Source of the DNA: Albidovulum denitrificans
GTDB lineage: Bacteria > Pseudomonadota > Alphaproteobacteria > Rhodobacterales > Rhodobacteraceae
Length of the DNA stretch: 64,000 bases
Direction of reading: 5' to 3'
Assembly (NCBI RefSeq): GCF_002973535.1
Contig: NZ_PVEP01000001.1
Coordinates: 682,001-746,000 of the forward strand
Made by a program: the position numbers and the translations under genes. This document shows, piece by piece, positions 1 through 9,719 of the stretch. Positions within the stretch are counted from its first letter, which is position 1. Every line of letters begins with the position of its first letter. The notes under the pieces are model-generated. The model did not search any database, was not told the origin of the DNA, and saw nothing but the letters and a program-made list of their open reading frames with translations.

Positions 1-388
1 CACCGGGACGGCGGGCGGCCGCCTCACGGTGCATGTCGAACATGATGCCGGAGGGGACGTTATAGGCCGGGATCCGGTCCTCGACGATCATCTTCCAGAT
101 CTCGGGCATCGGCAGGTTGGAGGAGCCCGACGGGTAGGACCCCGCCAGCACCTTGGCCAAGAGCCCGTCCTTCGCGATGTGGTCGATGCCCTTCACCCCG
201 TACATGTCCCCCGCCGCAATCGGGTGCAGCGTGGTCAGGCCGCGGGGATGGCCCTCGGCCTCGAACCGCTCTCCGATGGCCTTCAGCACCAGATCCGGGC
301 AACCGAGAGAGGAGGAGGAGGAGACGGTGACAACGGCCCCGTCCGCGATACATTCCGCCGCCGCTGCGGCGCTGACGACCTTGCTCAT
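1..388 (-). CDS. Acyl-CoA:acetate/3-ketoacid CoA-transferase, N-terminal part (cut by window edge)
   Basis: The first 129 residues of a minus-strand gene that runs off the left edge. It begins MSKVVSAAAAAECIADGAVV, then shows the GCPDLVLKAIGERF and LTTLHPIAAGDMYGVKGIDH blocks and the YPSGSSNLPMPEIWKM segment expected of the long, fused alpha-beta family I CoA-transferases (YdiF/propionate CoA-transferase type). These enzymes move CoA between acyl-CoA and acetate or a 3-ketoacid; the catalytic glutamate lies in the missing C-terminal half. The ATG overlaps the stop of the upstream dehydrogenase gene by 4 bases (ATGA), so the two are one translationally coupled operon, presumably under the twin operators at 1410-1443. 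Family call is from remembered motifs; the substrate is unknown. Confidence 0.8.
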   Translation of the reverse strand, partial: MSKVVSAAAAAECIADGAVVTVSSSSSLGCPDLVLKAIGERFEAEGHPRGLTTLHPIAAGDMYGVKGIDHIAKDGLLAKVLAGSYPSGSSNLPMPEIWKMIVEDRIPAYNVPSGIMFDMHREAAARRPG

Positions 389-1389
389 GCGCTTTCCCCG
401 TAATTGACGATCTGCCGGGTCCCGCTTTGCGCCGCCGCGCGCACCGCGAAGGCAACTGCAAGCGACCTTACACCATCCCGGCCATCGGCGGCAGGCCGCC
501 CCTGCCCGCGCACGGCAGCGCCGAAATCGGCAAGGCCCTGCGTGTAAAGGTCATGGGTCGGGAACGGGATCGCCTCGCGCCCGGCGGCACTGACCAGCTC
601 CACCTCCCCCACCGGGTTCTGGGTCATGACACCCTGCGCGAAGATCGACCCTTCGGTGCCATGCACCTCAAACCCGGACCCCGCGAAGGGATGGGTGAAG
701 CTCTCATGGCTCATCACCATCGCGCCCGACGGCATGGACCAGACCGACATCGCGCTGTCCTCGACCCCCTGCCCCATGCCCGAGGCCGCCATCTGCGCGA
801 CGACCGTTTCCGGCTCCTCGCCCAGGATGAAGCGCGCCACGTCGGCGTCATGGACGGTGATGTCGGGAATGACCCCGCCGCCCGCCGCCGCATCGTTGAT
901 GCGCCAGCCTTGCAGATGCGGCGGCAGGTGGACGGCGTGGAAGAGGCGCATTGACAGGACCCGCCCGATGCGGCCGCCCGCGATCAGGTCGCGCACGGCC
1001 CGGTGGCTGCCCGAACAGCGCAGGTGGTGGTTGGTGGCAAAGACCAGCCCCGCCGCCTCGGCCGCCGCGACCATCCGGGCTGCTTCGTCCACGGTCATCG
1101 CCAGCGGCTTTTCGCACAGCACATGCTTGCCCGCCGCGATCGCCGCCATCGCCTGCGGAAAGTGCTTTTCGTTGGTGGTGGAGATATAGACGGCATCCAC
1201 CGCCGGATCGGACAGCGCCGCGTCAAGGTCGGTGCCATGGTTCACGATCCCATGCTCTGCGGCATAGGCGGCGGCGCGCCCGGCATCGCCAGAGATCAGC
1301 CAGACGACCTCATCGCCGCTCTGGGCGCGGATGGCGCGGATCACATATTGCGCGGCAATCGTACTCGCCCCGATCAGAGCCCATTTCAT
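385..1389 (-). CDS. Gfo/Idh/MocA family NAD(P)-dependent oxidoreductase
   Basis: A 334-residue cytosolic dehydrogenase. The start at 1389 (MKWALIGASTIAAQYVIRAI) is preferred over the ATG 20 codons upstream because it is preceded by GGGAGGG and because the upstream extension would run through the operator pair. Visible features are an N-terminal Rossmann nucleotide-binding segment (ALIGAS), the EKP motif near residue 94 (HVLCEKPLAMTVDEAARMV) that carries the catalytic-site lysine in this family, and the C-terminal beta-sheet domain with GVIPDITVHDADVARFIL. Family members oxidise or epimerise sugars, inositols and related polyols; the substrate cannot be told here. It is first in an operon with the CoA-transferase, so the pair may serve a catabolic route induced by a sugar-like ligand. 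Confidence 0.88.
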   Translation of the reverse strand: MKWALIGASTIAAQYVIRAIRAQSGDEVVWLISGDAGRAAAYAAEHGIVNHGTDLDAALSDPAVDAVYISTTNEKHFPQAMAAIAAGKHVLCEKPLAMTVDEAARMVAAAEAAGLVFATNHHLRCSGSHRAVRDLIAGGRIGRVLSMRLFHAVHLPPHLQGWRINDAAAGGGVIPDITVHDADVARFILGEEPETVVAQMAASGMGQGVEDSAMSVWSMPSGAMVMSHESFTHPFAGSGFEVHGTEGSIFAQGVMTQNPVGEVELVSAAGREAIPFPTHDLYTQGLADFGAAVRGQGRPAADGRDGVRSLAVAFAVRAAAQSGTRQIVNYGESA

Positions 1390-1409
1390 GCTGCCCTCCC
1401 CCATGTATC

Positions 1410-1443
1410 TGGAACGTTCCAATTCATCTATCGGAACGTTCCA
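1410..1443. promoter_or_regulatory. Twin LacI/GalR-type operators upstream of the dehydrogenase gene
   Basis: Two copies of the palindrome GGAACGTTCC lie at 1411-1420 and 1433-1442. The first extends to the perfect 12-mer TGGAACGTTCCA. Their centres are 22 bp apart, about two helical turns, so two dimers could sit on the same face. An even palindrome with a central CG step is typical of LacI-family operators. They lie 21 bp or more upstream of the dehydrogenase ATG. No LacI-family gene is in the window. Confidence 0.7.
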
Positions 1444-1470
1444 ACCCATGTCAATCGGGGAATGCGGGGT

Positions 1471-1563
1471 TAAAGCGTTTCGGGTTTTCGTTGAGAGAGC
1501 ACGTATCAGAATCCGAACGAAACAAGTTCGAATTCTGATTCAACGTAAACCCGAAATGCTATA
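1471..1563 (-). repeat. 93-bp dispersed palindromic element, copy 1
   Basis: One of three copies of a nested imperfect palindrome, each exactly 93 bp. The outer arms are variants of AGCATTTCGGGTTTACGTTGA and the inner arms are variants of ATCAGAATTCGAAC. Read on the minus strand its left end encodes Y-S-I-S-G-L-R-stop and so forms the C-terminus of the histidine phosphatase gene. About eight mismatches separate it from copy 3. Confidence 0.9.
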
Positions 1564-2136
1564 GTCCTCCGCGTGGCGGATCTGCTGGCCACCCCGCAGC
1601 TCATAAACCACGCCCTGCCCGCCATCAGGGGCGCCAAGGTCGCGCCAGTCGGCATCCAGAAGCGCTGCGCGCAGGAACCGCGAGGTGATGCCATGGGTCA
1701 CAAGAACGGTCGGCCCGCTCACCTCACCCAGCAGCTCGGCCACACGGGCGCGCATCGACGCCATGCTTTCGCCGCCGGGGCATTGGAAATACCACTCGAA
1801 CGGCTGGCCGGGGTCGATCAGGCCGGGAAATCGGTCCTCGATCTCGGGATGGGTCAGCCCCTCGCACTGGCCGACCGACAGTTCCCGCAGCCGGTCGTCG
1901 GTGGCGAAGCCTTCGGTCAGACCCGCCAGCGCGTGACGGGCGGTTTCCTGCGTCCGGCCCAGCGGGCTGACGCGGAACGCTGTCCCCTCGGGCAGCCCGA
2001 TCCGGCCAAGGATCGCGCCCTGCCGCGCGGCCTGCGCGCGCCCCAGATCGGTCAGTGACGAATCGCGGCTGCCCTGCATCCGGCCTTCAAGGTTCCAGAC
2101 GGTCTGGCCGTGGCGCAGGATATAGATCGGGGGCAT
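1540..2136 (-). CDS. Histidine phosphatase family protein
   Basis: A 198-residue member of the phosphoglycerate-mutase-like histidine phosphatase superfamily. The phospho-accepting histidine is in the N-terminal RHG triad (IYILRHGQTVWN, residues 8-10), followed by the conserved LTDLGRAQA and SPLGRTQETA segments, the LRELSVGQCEGL acidic loop and the second histidine in LVTHGITSRFL. The substrate (sugar phosphate, nucleotide or protein) cannot be read from sequence. The ATG at 2136 follows a GGACCC stretch with only a weak ribosome site. The last seven codons (YSISGLR) and the stop come from the 93-bp repeat, so the native C-terminus was probably altered when the element arrived. Confidence 0.88.
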   Translation of the reverse strand: MPPIYILRHGQTVWNLEGRMQGSRDSSLTDLGRAQAARQGAILGRIGLPEGTAFRVSPLGRTQETARHALAGLTEGFATDDRLRELSVGQCEGLTHPEIEDRFPGLIDPGQPFEWYFQCPGGESMASMRARVAELLGEVSGPTVLVTHGITSRFLRAALLDADWRDLGAPDGGQGVVYELRGGQQIRHAEDYSISGLR

Positions 2137-2179
2137 GAAGGGTCCTTTCGCATCCGTCCGGCCCCGTCCGCCGGGCCGC

Positions 2180-2407
2180 TCAGGGCTTTATTGCCCCGCG
2201 CAGCCCGATCCCGACAAGCCCCGCATTGATGAGAAGATAGGGAGAGGCGCCGCCAAAGGTCAGCCCGACCGCCTTCGACCAGTCCGAGAGGTGATGCACC
2301 GGCTCGAACGCCATGAACGCCCCCGCCAGAAGCGGCAGCGCCGAGGCGAGCCATGTCAGCGACAGCGGCTTGACGTATTTGCGAAGCGATTTGCGGCCAG
2401 TGGGCAT
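2180..2407 (-). CDS. Small membrane protein, unknown function
   Basis: A 75-residue protein that I do not recognise. It has a basic N-terminus (MPTGRKSLRKYVKP) and two hydrophobic stretches, roughly residues 17-35 (SLTWLASALPLLAGAFMAF) and 52-70 (GGASPYLLINAGLVGIGLR), so a two-pass inner-membrane protein is likely. An AGGTG sits five bases before the ATG. It lies 43 bp upstream of the histidine phosphatase in the same direction and downstream of the tRNA. Size and topology recall small phage-type holins, but nothing else supports that. Confidence 0.6.
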   Translation of the reverse strand: MPTGRKSLRKYVKPLSLTWLASALPLLAGAFMAFEPVHHLSDWSKAVGLTFGGASPYLLINAGLVGIGLRGAIKP

Positions 2408-2525
2408 CGGGACACCTGCGTCGGGGATGGATGCGCCGATGAAACCGCGCGGGCCTTCACGGGCGGTTAAGCGCGCGGGCGCTGTGGCCCCCGAAGGGGC
2501 GAGTGGTTTGCGACGGGAAGGACGA

Positions 2526-2600
2526 TGGTGGGTGATGAGGGATTTGAACCCCCGACATCTTCGATGTGAACGAAGCGCTCTACCACTGAGCTAATCACCC
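2526..2600 (-). tRNA. tRNA-Val, anticodon CAC
   Basis: A complete 75-nt cloverleaf on the minus strand. The acceptor stem GGGTGAT pairs with ATCACCC, the D arm is GCTC-AGTGGTA-GAGC, the anticodon stem CTTCG/CGAAG encloses loop TTCACAT with anticodon CAC (valine, GTG codons), and the T arm is GGGGG-TTCAAAT-CCCTC with one mismatch. CCA is encoded. A 9-bp hairpin (2611-2639) lies directly upstream of the 5' end. Confidence 0.95.
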
Positions 2601-2836
2601 GCGCATCGTGGCGGCGGTATTAGCCGCTCTTACCGCCGCGTTCAAGCACCTCATCGTGCAAAAATCGCGAGGGCTGCGGCGGCTTCGGGGCGCGGACTGT
2701 TCGCCGCCCCCGCACAGACCGTTTCCACAACCGGCGCGAATACCGGATTCGCGCCATAGTTGCGCCCCATCTTCGCACCGGGACATCGCGCGTGATGATC
2801 ATGCCGCCCTACCGGCCTTAACCGGGGGGTAACCCT

Positions 2837-3424
2837 TTGACGCGAGGCTTCCAGCATCCCGTGATGCCCAGACGCACGCTCATATCGCTGACCCTCGCCA
2901 TGGCACTCTCTGCCATGGCCGGGCCGCTTTGTGCCGGGACGTTGCCCTGGGACACGGGCGGCGACGGGGACGCCGCGCCCGTCGAACGGCCGGGCGCGGT
3001 GCAGATGGTGTCGGGCCGGTTCCGCACCCTGCCCCCGGCGCCGGGCGATGCGGCCCATGCGGCGGTGCCGAAGGCCTTTGCAGCACTCCTGACCCGCGCG
3101 GTCGCCACCCTGCCCGATGTCACCGGCAAGGGGCCGGCCAAGGGGCGGCCCTGGTGGCAATACAATCCCCGCGCTGGCATCGCTTTCTATGGCCCCGGCC
3201 CCGGCGGCTACAGTTCGTTCTCCTGGAACAAGCCCGAAACGCCCGACGGCACGCCGCACCGCGTCGTGGCATTGGTCGCGCCGCACTGGCTGCCGCAGTC
3301 GAAGCAACTCCACCCCTACCGGGCGACGCCCTCGGCCGTGCCACTGCCACCGGCGGCGCCGATGCTGCTGGCCGCCCTTGCCGGGATGGCGGCGCTGCGG
3401 CGGTTCCGGCGGCGCAAAGGCTGA
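2837..3424 (+). CDS. Secreted protein with VPLPA-like C-terminal sorting tail
   Basis: Up to 195 residues. The TTG start at 2837 follows a GGGGGGT six bases away; an ATG at 2864 gives a cleaner signal peptide (MPRRTLISLTLAMALSAMAG, cleavage likely after GPLCA). The mature part is Gly/Pro-rich with aromatic patches (WWQYNPRAGIAFYGPGPGGY) and matches no family I know. The C-terminus reads VPLPPAAPMLLAALAGMAAL followed by RRFRRRKG: a short motif, one membrane span and an arginine cluster. That is the layout of VPLPA-CTERM substrates of exosortases, here with an extra proline. It is convergent with lon, with the lon terminator between them. Function is inferred only from the sorting signal. Confidence 0.7.
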   Translation: MTRGFQHPVMPRRTLISLTLAMALSAMAGPLCAGTLPWDTGGDGDAAPVERPGAVQMVSGRFRTLPPAPGDAAHAAVPKAFAALLTRAVATLPDVTGKGPAKGRPWWQYNPRAGIAFYGPGPGGYSSFSWNKPETPDGTPHRVVALVAPHWLPQSKQLHPYRATPSAVPLPPAAPMLLAALAGMAALRRFRRRKG

Positions 3425-3432
3425 CACAGAAA

Positions 3433-3456
3433 AAGGGCGCCCCGAAAGGCGCCCTT
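3433..3456 (-). terminator. Intrinsic terminator of lon
   Basis: Stem AAGGGCGCC/GGCGCCCTT with a six-base loop. On the minus strand it is followed by TTTTTC, so it terminates lon, whose stop codon is 25 bp upstream. On the plus strand no T-run follows. Confidence 0.85.
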
Positions 3457-3480
3457 CGTCACTCGTAGCCGGCCAAAACC

Positions 3481-5889
3481 TTAATGCGCGGTCGCGCCCA
3501 GCCCGTCGCCCTTCTCGGCCATCGCGGCCTTGGCGGCGGCCTCTTCGGCCTCGGCGTCCCATTCGATCGGCTCCGGCATCCGCACCAGCGCCTGCTGCAA
3601 GACCTCGCGGACATGGGAGACGGGGATGATCTTCAGCCCCTCCTTCACGTTGTCCGGGATCTCCGGCAGGTCCTTGGCGTTCTCTTCCGGGATCAGCACC
3701 GTCTTGATGCCGCCCCGCAGCGCCGCCAGCAGCTTTTCCTTCAGCCCGCCGATGGCCGTCGCATTGCCGCGCAGGGTCACCTCGCCCGTCATGGCGATGT
3801 CCTTGCGAACCGGAATGCCGGTCAGGACCGAGACGATGGCCGTCACCATGGCCAGACCGGCCGACGGACCGTCCTTCGGCGTCGCGCCATCGGGGACGTG
3901 GACGTGGATGTCGATCTTCTCGAAGACCGGGGGCTTCACCCCGATCTCGGGGCTGATAGAGCGGACATAGCTCGACGCCGCCTCGATGGACTCCTTCATC
4001 ACGTCGCCCAGCTTGCCGGTCGTCTTCATCCGCCCCTTGCCGGGCAGTTTCAGCGCCTCGATCGACAGCAGGTCACCCCCGACAGAGGTCCAGGCGAGGC
4101 CCGTGACGACACCGATCTGGTCCTCCTTCTCGGCCAGGCCATAGCGGAACTTCTTCACGCCCAGGAAATCCTCAAGGTTCTCCGGCGTGACCTCGACCCT
4201 TTCGGCATCCTTGCGGACGATCTTGGTCAGCGCCTTCCGCGCGATCTTGGAAATCTCGCGCTCAAGGTTCCGCACCCCGGCCTCGCGGGTATAGGTGCGC
4301 ACCATTTCCTGAAGCGCCTCGTCGGTCAGCCTGAACTCGGTCTTCTTCAGACCGTGGTTCTTCACCTGCTTCGGGATCAGGTGCTGCCTCGCGATCTCGC
4401 GCTTTTCGTCCTCGGTGTAGCCGGCCAGCGAAATGATCTCCATCCGGTCCAGAAGCGGGCCGGGCATGTTGTAGGAGTTCGCGGTGGTCAGGAACATCAC
4501 GTTCGACAGGTCGTATTCGACCTCAAGGTAATGGTCCACGAAGGTCGCGTTCTGCTCCGGGTCCAGCACCTCAAGCATGGCCGAAGCCGGATCGCCCCGG
4601 AAATCCTGCCCCATCTTGTCGATCTCATCGAGCAGGATGAGCGGATTGGTGGTCTTCGCCTTCTTCAGCGCCTGGATGATCTTGCCGGGCATGGAGCCGA
4701 TATAGGTCCGCCGGTGGCCGCGAATTTCCGACTCGTCCCGGACACCGCCAAGCGAGATGCGGATGAACTCACGCCCCGTCGCCTTCGCGACCGATTTGCC
4801 AAGCGAGGTCTTGCCGACGCCCGGAGGGCCGACGAGGCAGAGGATCGGGCCTTTCATCTTCTGGCTGCGCTGTTGCACGGCCAGATATTCGACGATCCGC
4901 TCCTTGACCTTTTCCAGACCATAGTGATCGTTATCAAGGACTTCCTGGGCTTTCCTCAGGTCCTTCTTGACGCGGGACTTGACGCCCCACGGCAGGCTGA
5001 GGAGCCAGTCGAGGTAGTTGCGAACCACCGTCGCCTCGGCCGACATCGGCGACATGGTCTTGAGCTTTTTCAGCTCCGCCTCGGCCTTGTCGCGCGCCTC
5101 TTTCGAGAACTTGGTGTTCTTGATCTTCTCGGCCAGTTCGTTGATCTCGTTCTGGCCGTCCTCGCCGTCGCCCAACTCCTTCTGAATGGCCTTCATCTGC
5201 TCATTCAGATAGTATTCGCGCTGGGTCCGCTCCATCTGCGACTTCACGCGGGACTTGATCTTCTTCTCGACCTGAAGGACGGACATTTCGCCCTGCATCA
5301 GGCCAAAGACCTTCTCAAGCCGCTCGGCAATATCCAGCGTTTCCAGAAGCGCCTGCTTCTGGCCGACGTCGATACCAAGGTGACCCGACACAAGGTCGGC
5401 CAGCTTGCCCGGCTCGCGCGCCTCGGCGACGGCCGAAAGCGCCTCTTCCGGGACGTTCTTCTTGATCTTGGCGTAGCGCTCGAATTCCTCGGCGACCGAC
5501 CGCAGAAGCGCCTCGACGGCGTCCTGATCGCCCGGAAGCTCGGTCAGCGGCTCCGCTTCGGCCTCGAAATAGGCCTCATTCTCGATAAAATCGGTGATGC
5601 GCACGCGCACCTTGCCCTCAACCAGCACCTTCACGGTGCCGTCGGGCAGTTTCAGCAGTTGCAGCACATTGGCCAGCACGCCCGCGCGATAGATGCCATC
5701 GGTCGTGGGGTCGTCCACCGTCGGGTCGATCTGGGAGGACAGCAGGATCTGACGATCCTCGCGCATCACTTCCTCAAGCGCCCGCACGGATTTCTCGCGC
5801 CCGACGAACAGCGGCACGATCATGTGGGGAAAGACCACGATGTCGCGCAGCGGCAGGACCGGGTAGCTGTGGGCGAGTTCTTTTGTCAT
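3481..5889 (-). CDS. lon: ATP-dependent endopeptidase Lon
   Basis: An 802-residue LonA protease that degrades misfolded and regulatory proteins in the cytosol. The N-terminal substrate-binding domain starts [24 protein letters not shown]. The AAA+ module carries Walker [10 protein letters not shown] near residue 353 and Walker [10 protein letters not shown]. The C-terminal protease domain carries the catalytic serine in [11 protein letters not shown] near residue 673 and the catalytic lysine in [10 protein letters not shown] near residue 716. The start at 5889 is preceded by AAGGAACGCG; the ATG ten codons upstream lacks a ribosome site and precedes the conserved N-terminus. Length is normal. 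The gene is monocistronic, with its own terminator and a heat-shock-like promoter at 5966-5994. Confidence 0.98.
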   Translation of the reverse strand: MTKELAHSYPVLPLRDIVVFPHMIVPLFVGREKSVRALEEVMREDRQILLSSQIDPTVDDPTTDGIYRAGVLANVLQLLKLPDGTVKVLVEGKVRVRITDFIENEAYFEAEAEPLTELPGDQDAVEALLRSVAEEFERYAKIKKNVPEEALSAVAEAREPGKLADLVSGHLGIDVGQKQALLETLDIAERLEKVFGLMQGEMSVLQVEKKIKSRVKSQMERTQREYYLNEQMKAIQKELGDGEDGQNEINELAEKIKNTKFSKEARDKAEAELKKLKTMSPMSAEATVVRNYLDWLLSLPWGVKSRVKKDLRKAQEVLDNDHYGLEKVKERIVEYLAVQQRSQKMKGPILCLVGPPGVGKTSLGKSVAKATGREFIRISLGGVRDESEIRGHRRTYIGSMPGKIIQALKKAKTTNPLILLDEIDKMGQDFRGDPASAMLEVLDPEQNATFVDHYLEVEYDLSNVMFLTTANSYNMPGPLLDRMEIISLAGYTEDEKREIARQHLIPKQVKNHGLKKTEFRLTDEALQEMVRTYTREAGVRNLEREISKIARKALTKIVRKDAERVEVTPENLEDFLGVKKFRYGLAEKEDQIGVVTGLAWTSVGGDLLSIEALKLPGKGRMKTTGKLGDVMKESIEAASSYVRSISPEIGVKPPVFEKIDIHVHVPDGATPKDGPSAGLAMVTAIVSVLTGIPVRKDIAMTGEVTLRGNATAIGGLKEKLLAALRGGIKTVLIPEENAKDLPEIPDNVKEGLKIIPVSHVREVLQQALVRMPEPIEWDAEAEEAAAKAAMAEKGDGLGATAH

Positions 5890-5965
5890 TCGCGTTCCTT
5901 CGGTTCGGCCAGACCGCACCGGCCCCGGACATCGGCAGCCATCGGCGGTCTGCGTTCAGGTACCC

Positions 5966-5994
5966 TATCTAGGCGGTCGGGGGGCTGTCTTCAA
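5966..5994 (-). promoter_or_regulatory. Putative heat-shock-type promoter of lon
   Basis: Read on the minus strand: TTGAAG at 5994-5989, a 17-bp spacer, then TAGATA at 5971-5966 within CCTAGATAGG. TTGAA with a C-rich spacer end fits the RpoH-type promoters of alphaproteobacteria (CTTGA...CYTAT-T) about as well as the housekeeping consensus. Transcription would start roughly 70 bp before the lon ATG. That lon is a heat-shock gene in many proteobacteria is known; its use of this promoter is inference. Confidence 0.5.
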
Positions 5995-6087
5995 CCATAC
6001 CGGCCCGTTTGCGGTCGGGCCACAATAGTTACGCGGCAAGGCGGCGCAAGGGCGGATTTCCCGCCCCCCGCGCGGCGCCGATCACCG

Positions 6088-6696
6088 TCAGATCAGCCCA
6101 TAACCCGCCGCGCAGGACACCGCCTGCGAGGCGGTCTTGGCGTTCAGCTTTTCCTTGGCGTTGCGGATGCGCTGCTTGATGGCGCCCTCGGTCACGCCAA
6201 GCCGCCCCGCGATCTCTTTCAAAAGCAGCCCCTGGCGGATCATCGCCAGCGCCTCAAGCTCGGCCCTGGTCAGGTTCGACGGCGGGGTCGCGGCAAGGTG
6301 CATGGCGGTGAAGCGGTCGTGAAGCTGCCCCACCTCCGCATCGGTGAAATCCCGGTCGCTGCGCGCGAAGGTGGCGTAGCTGCGATGGCCGCCCTCATCG
6401 GGCGGCGCGCAACTGACGGCGGCACCAAAGCGCATCCCGTATTGCGCGGCTTCCCGCATCACCCCGCGCGGGTCGGGCAGGACGATCTCGCGCCAGCGGA
6501 TCACGCCGTCATTGCCATAGACCCAGCGGATCACCGGATCGTGGATCAGATAGCCCATCCGCGTATAGCGGTCGATCCAGGCCTGCGGCATCGTATTGCA
6601 CTCGGTCATCGGCACCACGAAGCCGACCCTCAGCGCGGCATAGAACCCGGCCGGGGCAAGGCGTCCGAATTCCTGCTTACAGTCGAGGGCGGCCAT
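6088..6696 (-). CDS. LuxR-family regulator with autoinducer-binding domain
   Basis: A 202-residue regulator. Residues about 15-130 form an autoinducer-binding type domain (FYAALRVGFVVPMTECN, then HDPVIRWVYGNDGVIRWREI with the Trp and Asp positions that line the acyl-homoserine-lactone pocket, then ATFARSDRDFTDAEVGQLH). Residues about 145-195 form the LuxR-type helix-turn-helix (LTRAELEALAMIRQGLLLKEIAGRLGVTEGAIKQRIRNAKEKL). The ATG at 6696 is used rather than the TTG two codons upstream. No luxI-type synthase is in the window, so this is a solo receptor or its synthase is elsewhere. It is divergent from a homologue that lacks the HTH. Confidence 0.85.
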   Translation of the reverse strand: MAALDCKQEFGRLAPAGFYAALRVGFVVPMTECNTMPQAWIDRYTRMGYLIHDPVIRWVYGNDGVIRWREIVLPDPRGVMREAAQYGMRFGAAVSCAPPDEGGHRSYATFARSDRDFTDAEVGQLHDRFTAMHLAATPPSNLTRAELEALAMIRQGLLLKEIAGRLGVTEGAIKQRIRNAKEKLNAKTASQAVSCAAGYGLI

Positions 6697-6825
6697 CGCC
6701 AAAATATCCCAGTCGCGAAAAATGTAACCTGCGTCGCGGCGCCCCGTGTTGCACCGCCCCGGCGGCTATGCCACGGAAATCGGAGAGGGGAAAGTCATCA
6801 AAATAGCATCAATGGTGGTCAGACC

Positions 6826-7308
6826 ATGCCCGCGCGACGGATCGGTGAACTTGTCGAATTGCTTTACCTTGCGGGAACCGCCGGCTTCGCGGTGGGGCTG
6901 CACCTGACCTTCACCACCCCGCGCTACATGCTTCAGACCTACCCCGCCGCCTGGCGCAACCACTACGCGCGCGAGGGGTTGTTGCTGATCGACCCGACCG
7001 TTCACTGGGGCCTTGCCAATACCGGCTGGACAAGGTGGAGCGCCCTGCCCGTCCCGCCGCAGCGCGACATCCTGTCCGAGGCGACAGCGCATGGGATGCC
7101 CTACGGGATCACCGTCGCGACGCTTGCGCGCGGCTCGCGCAGCATCGCCAGCCTGTCGCGCGCCGACCGCGAATATTCCGACGCCGAGGCCGACGGGGTC
7201 CGCGGCCTGATGGACGAATTGCACGACCTGACCTTCAGCATCCACACCCTGCCGGCCCCGGTCGACAGCCTGCTCCGGCGGCTCTCGATCCTGTTCAGCC
7301 AGTCCTGA
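6826..7308 (+). CDS. LuxR-type autoinducer-binding domain protein lacking an HTH
   Basis: A 160-residue protein aligned along nearly its whole length with the N-terminal domain of the divergent LuxR regulator. Shared blocks include IDPTVHWGLANTGWTRWSAL against HDPVIRWVYGNDGVIRWREI, and ASLSRADREYSDAEADGVR against ATFARSDRDFTDAEVGQLH. It ends soon after (LLRRLSILFSQS), and no helix-turn-helix follows before the stop. It could bind the same ligand class, or pair with the full-length regulator and modulate it. The ATG at 6826 has no strong ribosome site (GGTGGTCAGACC). Its stop lies 6 bp from the convergent tgt stop. Confidence 0.78.
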   Translation: MPARRIGELVELLYLAGTAGFAVGLHLTFTTPRYMLQTYPAAWRNHYAREGLLLIDPTVHWGLANTGWTRWSALPVPPQRDILSEATAHGMPYGITVATLARGSRSIASLSRADREYSDAEADGVRGLMDELHDLTFSIHTLPAPVDSLLRRLSILFSQS

Positions 7309-7314
7309 GGGCGG

Positions 7315-9045
<1,731 letters not shown>

Positions 9046-9046
<1 letters not shown>

Positions 9047-9122
9047 TCAAGCTTTTTAGCTTGATATTTTAAAAATCAAGTTTTAAGGCTTGATTTGAAG
9101 CAATCAAGCATGAGGGCTTGCT
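9046..9122. promoter_or_regulatory. Three tandem 20-bp palindromic operators before the SatD-like gene
   Basis: Three inverted repeats of identical 20-bp geometry: 9046-9065 (ATCAAGCT-N4-AGCTTGAT, perfect), 9075-9094 (ATCAAG-N8-CTTGAT, perfect) and 9103-9122 (ATCAAG-N8-CTTGCT, one mismatch). Start-to-start spacing is 29 and 28 bp. The third ends at the base before the ATG and covers its GAGGG ribosome site. The tract is strikingly AT-rich against its surroundings. Confidence 0.8.
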
Positions 9123-9719
9123 ATGAAGGCCTGCGCCGTGCTGACGGGCGATCTTGTCGGCTCCACCCGTTTTGCCCCCGAGGCTATCGAAAGGGCGATG
9201 GCGGTACTGTCCTCCGCCGCACCGGAGGGCCATTTTACCCGGTATCGCGGGGATGGCTGGCAGGCGGTCGTCGCCCCCCCCGCCCGCGCCCTGCGCGCCA
9301 CACTGGGCCTGATCGCCCGGCTTGCGGCCGAGGACGGCCTGCCCGCCACCCGCATCGCCATCGGCCTCGGCCCGGTCGAAAGCCTTGGCACCGCCGACCT
9401 GTCCGATGCACGCGGCGCGGCGTTCGAGACCTCGGGCCGCGCGCTTGACGGAATCGGCCGGGCGGCGCGGCTGGCCATCGACGGCACCGCCATTACCCCG
9501 CTTCACCGCGCCATCGTCGCCCTTCTGGACGAACGCAGCACCCGCTGGACGCCCGAGCAGGCCCGCGCCATCGCACTGGCGCTGGCCCCCGCGGAACCGA
9601 CGCAGGCCGAGATCGCCGCAACGCTTGGCATCTCCGCCCAAGCGGTGAATTATCGCCTTGCCGGTGCGGGATGGAATGCCTTGCGACAGGCCGTCTCCGC
9701 CTGGGAAGAAAACCAATGA
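9123..9719 (+). CDS. SatD-like family protein with C-terminal helix-turn-helix
   Basis: A 198-residue protein. The N-terminal part (KACAVLTGDLVGSTRFAPEA, then FTRYRGDGWQAVVAPP, then RIAIGLGPVE) has the GDLVGS and RGDGW blocks of SatD-type proteins, a cyclase-like fold. The C-terminus has a clear helix-turn-helix (PTQAEIAATLGISAQAVNYRL, residues about 160-182), resembling sigma region 4. GAGGG lies six bases before the ATG. It overlaps the DUF3307 membrane gene by 4 bases, a pairing known for SatD families. With three palindromes abutting its start, autoregulation by its own HTH is a reasonable inference. Family assignment is from memory and moderate. Confidence 0.72.
   Translation: MKACAVLTGDLVGSTRFAPEAIERAMAVLSSAAPEGHFTRYRGDGWQAVVAPPARALRATLGLIARLAAEDGLPATRIAIGLGPVESLGTADLSDARGAAFETSGRALDGIGRAARLAIDGTAITPLHRAIVALLDERSTRWTPEQARAIALALAPAEPTQAEIAATLGISAQAVNYRLAGAGWNALRQAVSAWEENQ

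Noticed and set aside
6697-6825. lux box between the two LuxR-type genes
   Set aside because: No 18-20 bp dyad of the usual type could be found in the 129-bp gap.
3484-7308. A 1274-codon open frame on the plus strand
   Set aside because: It is antisense to lon and the LuxR gene; an open complementary frame is expected in GC-rich coding DNA. Only its last part (6826-7308) is a real gene.
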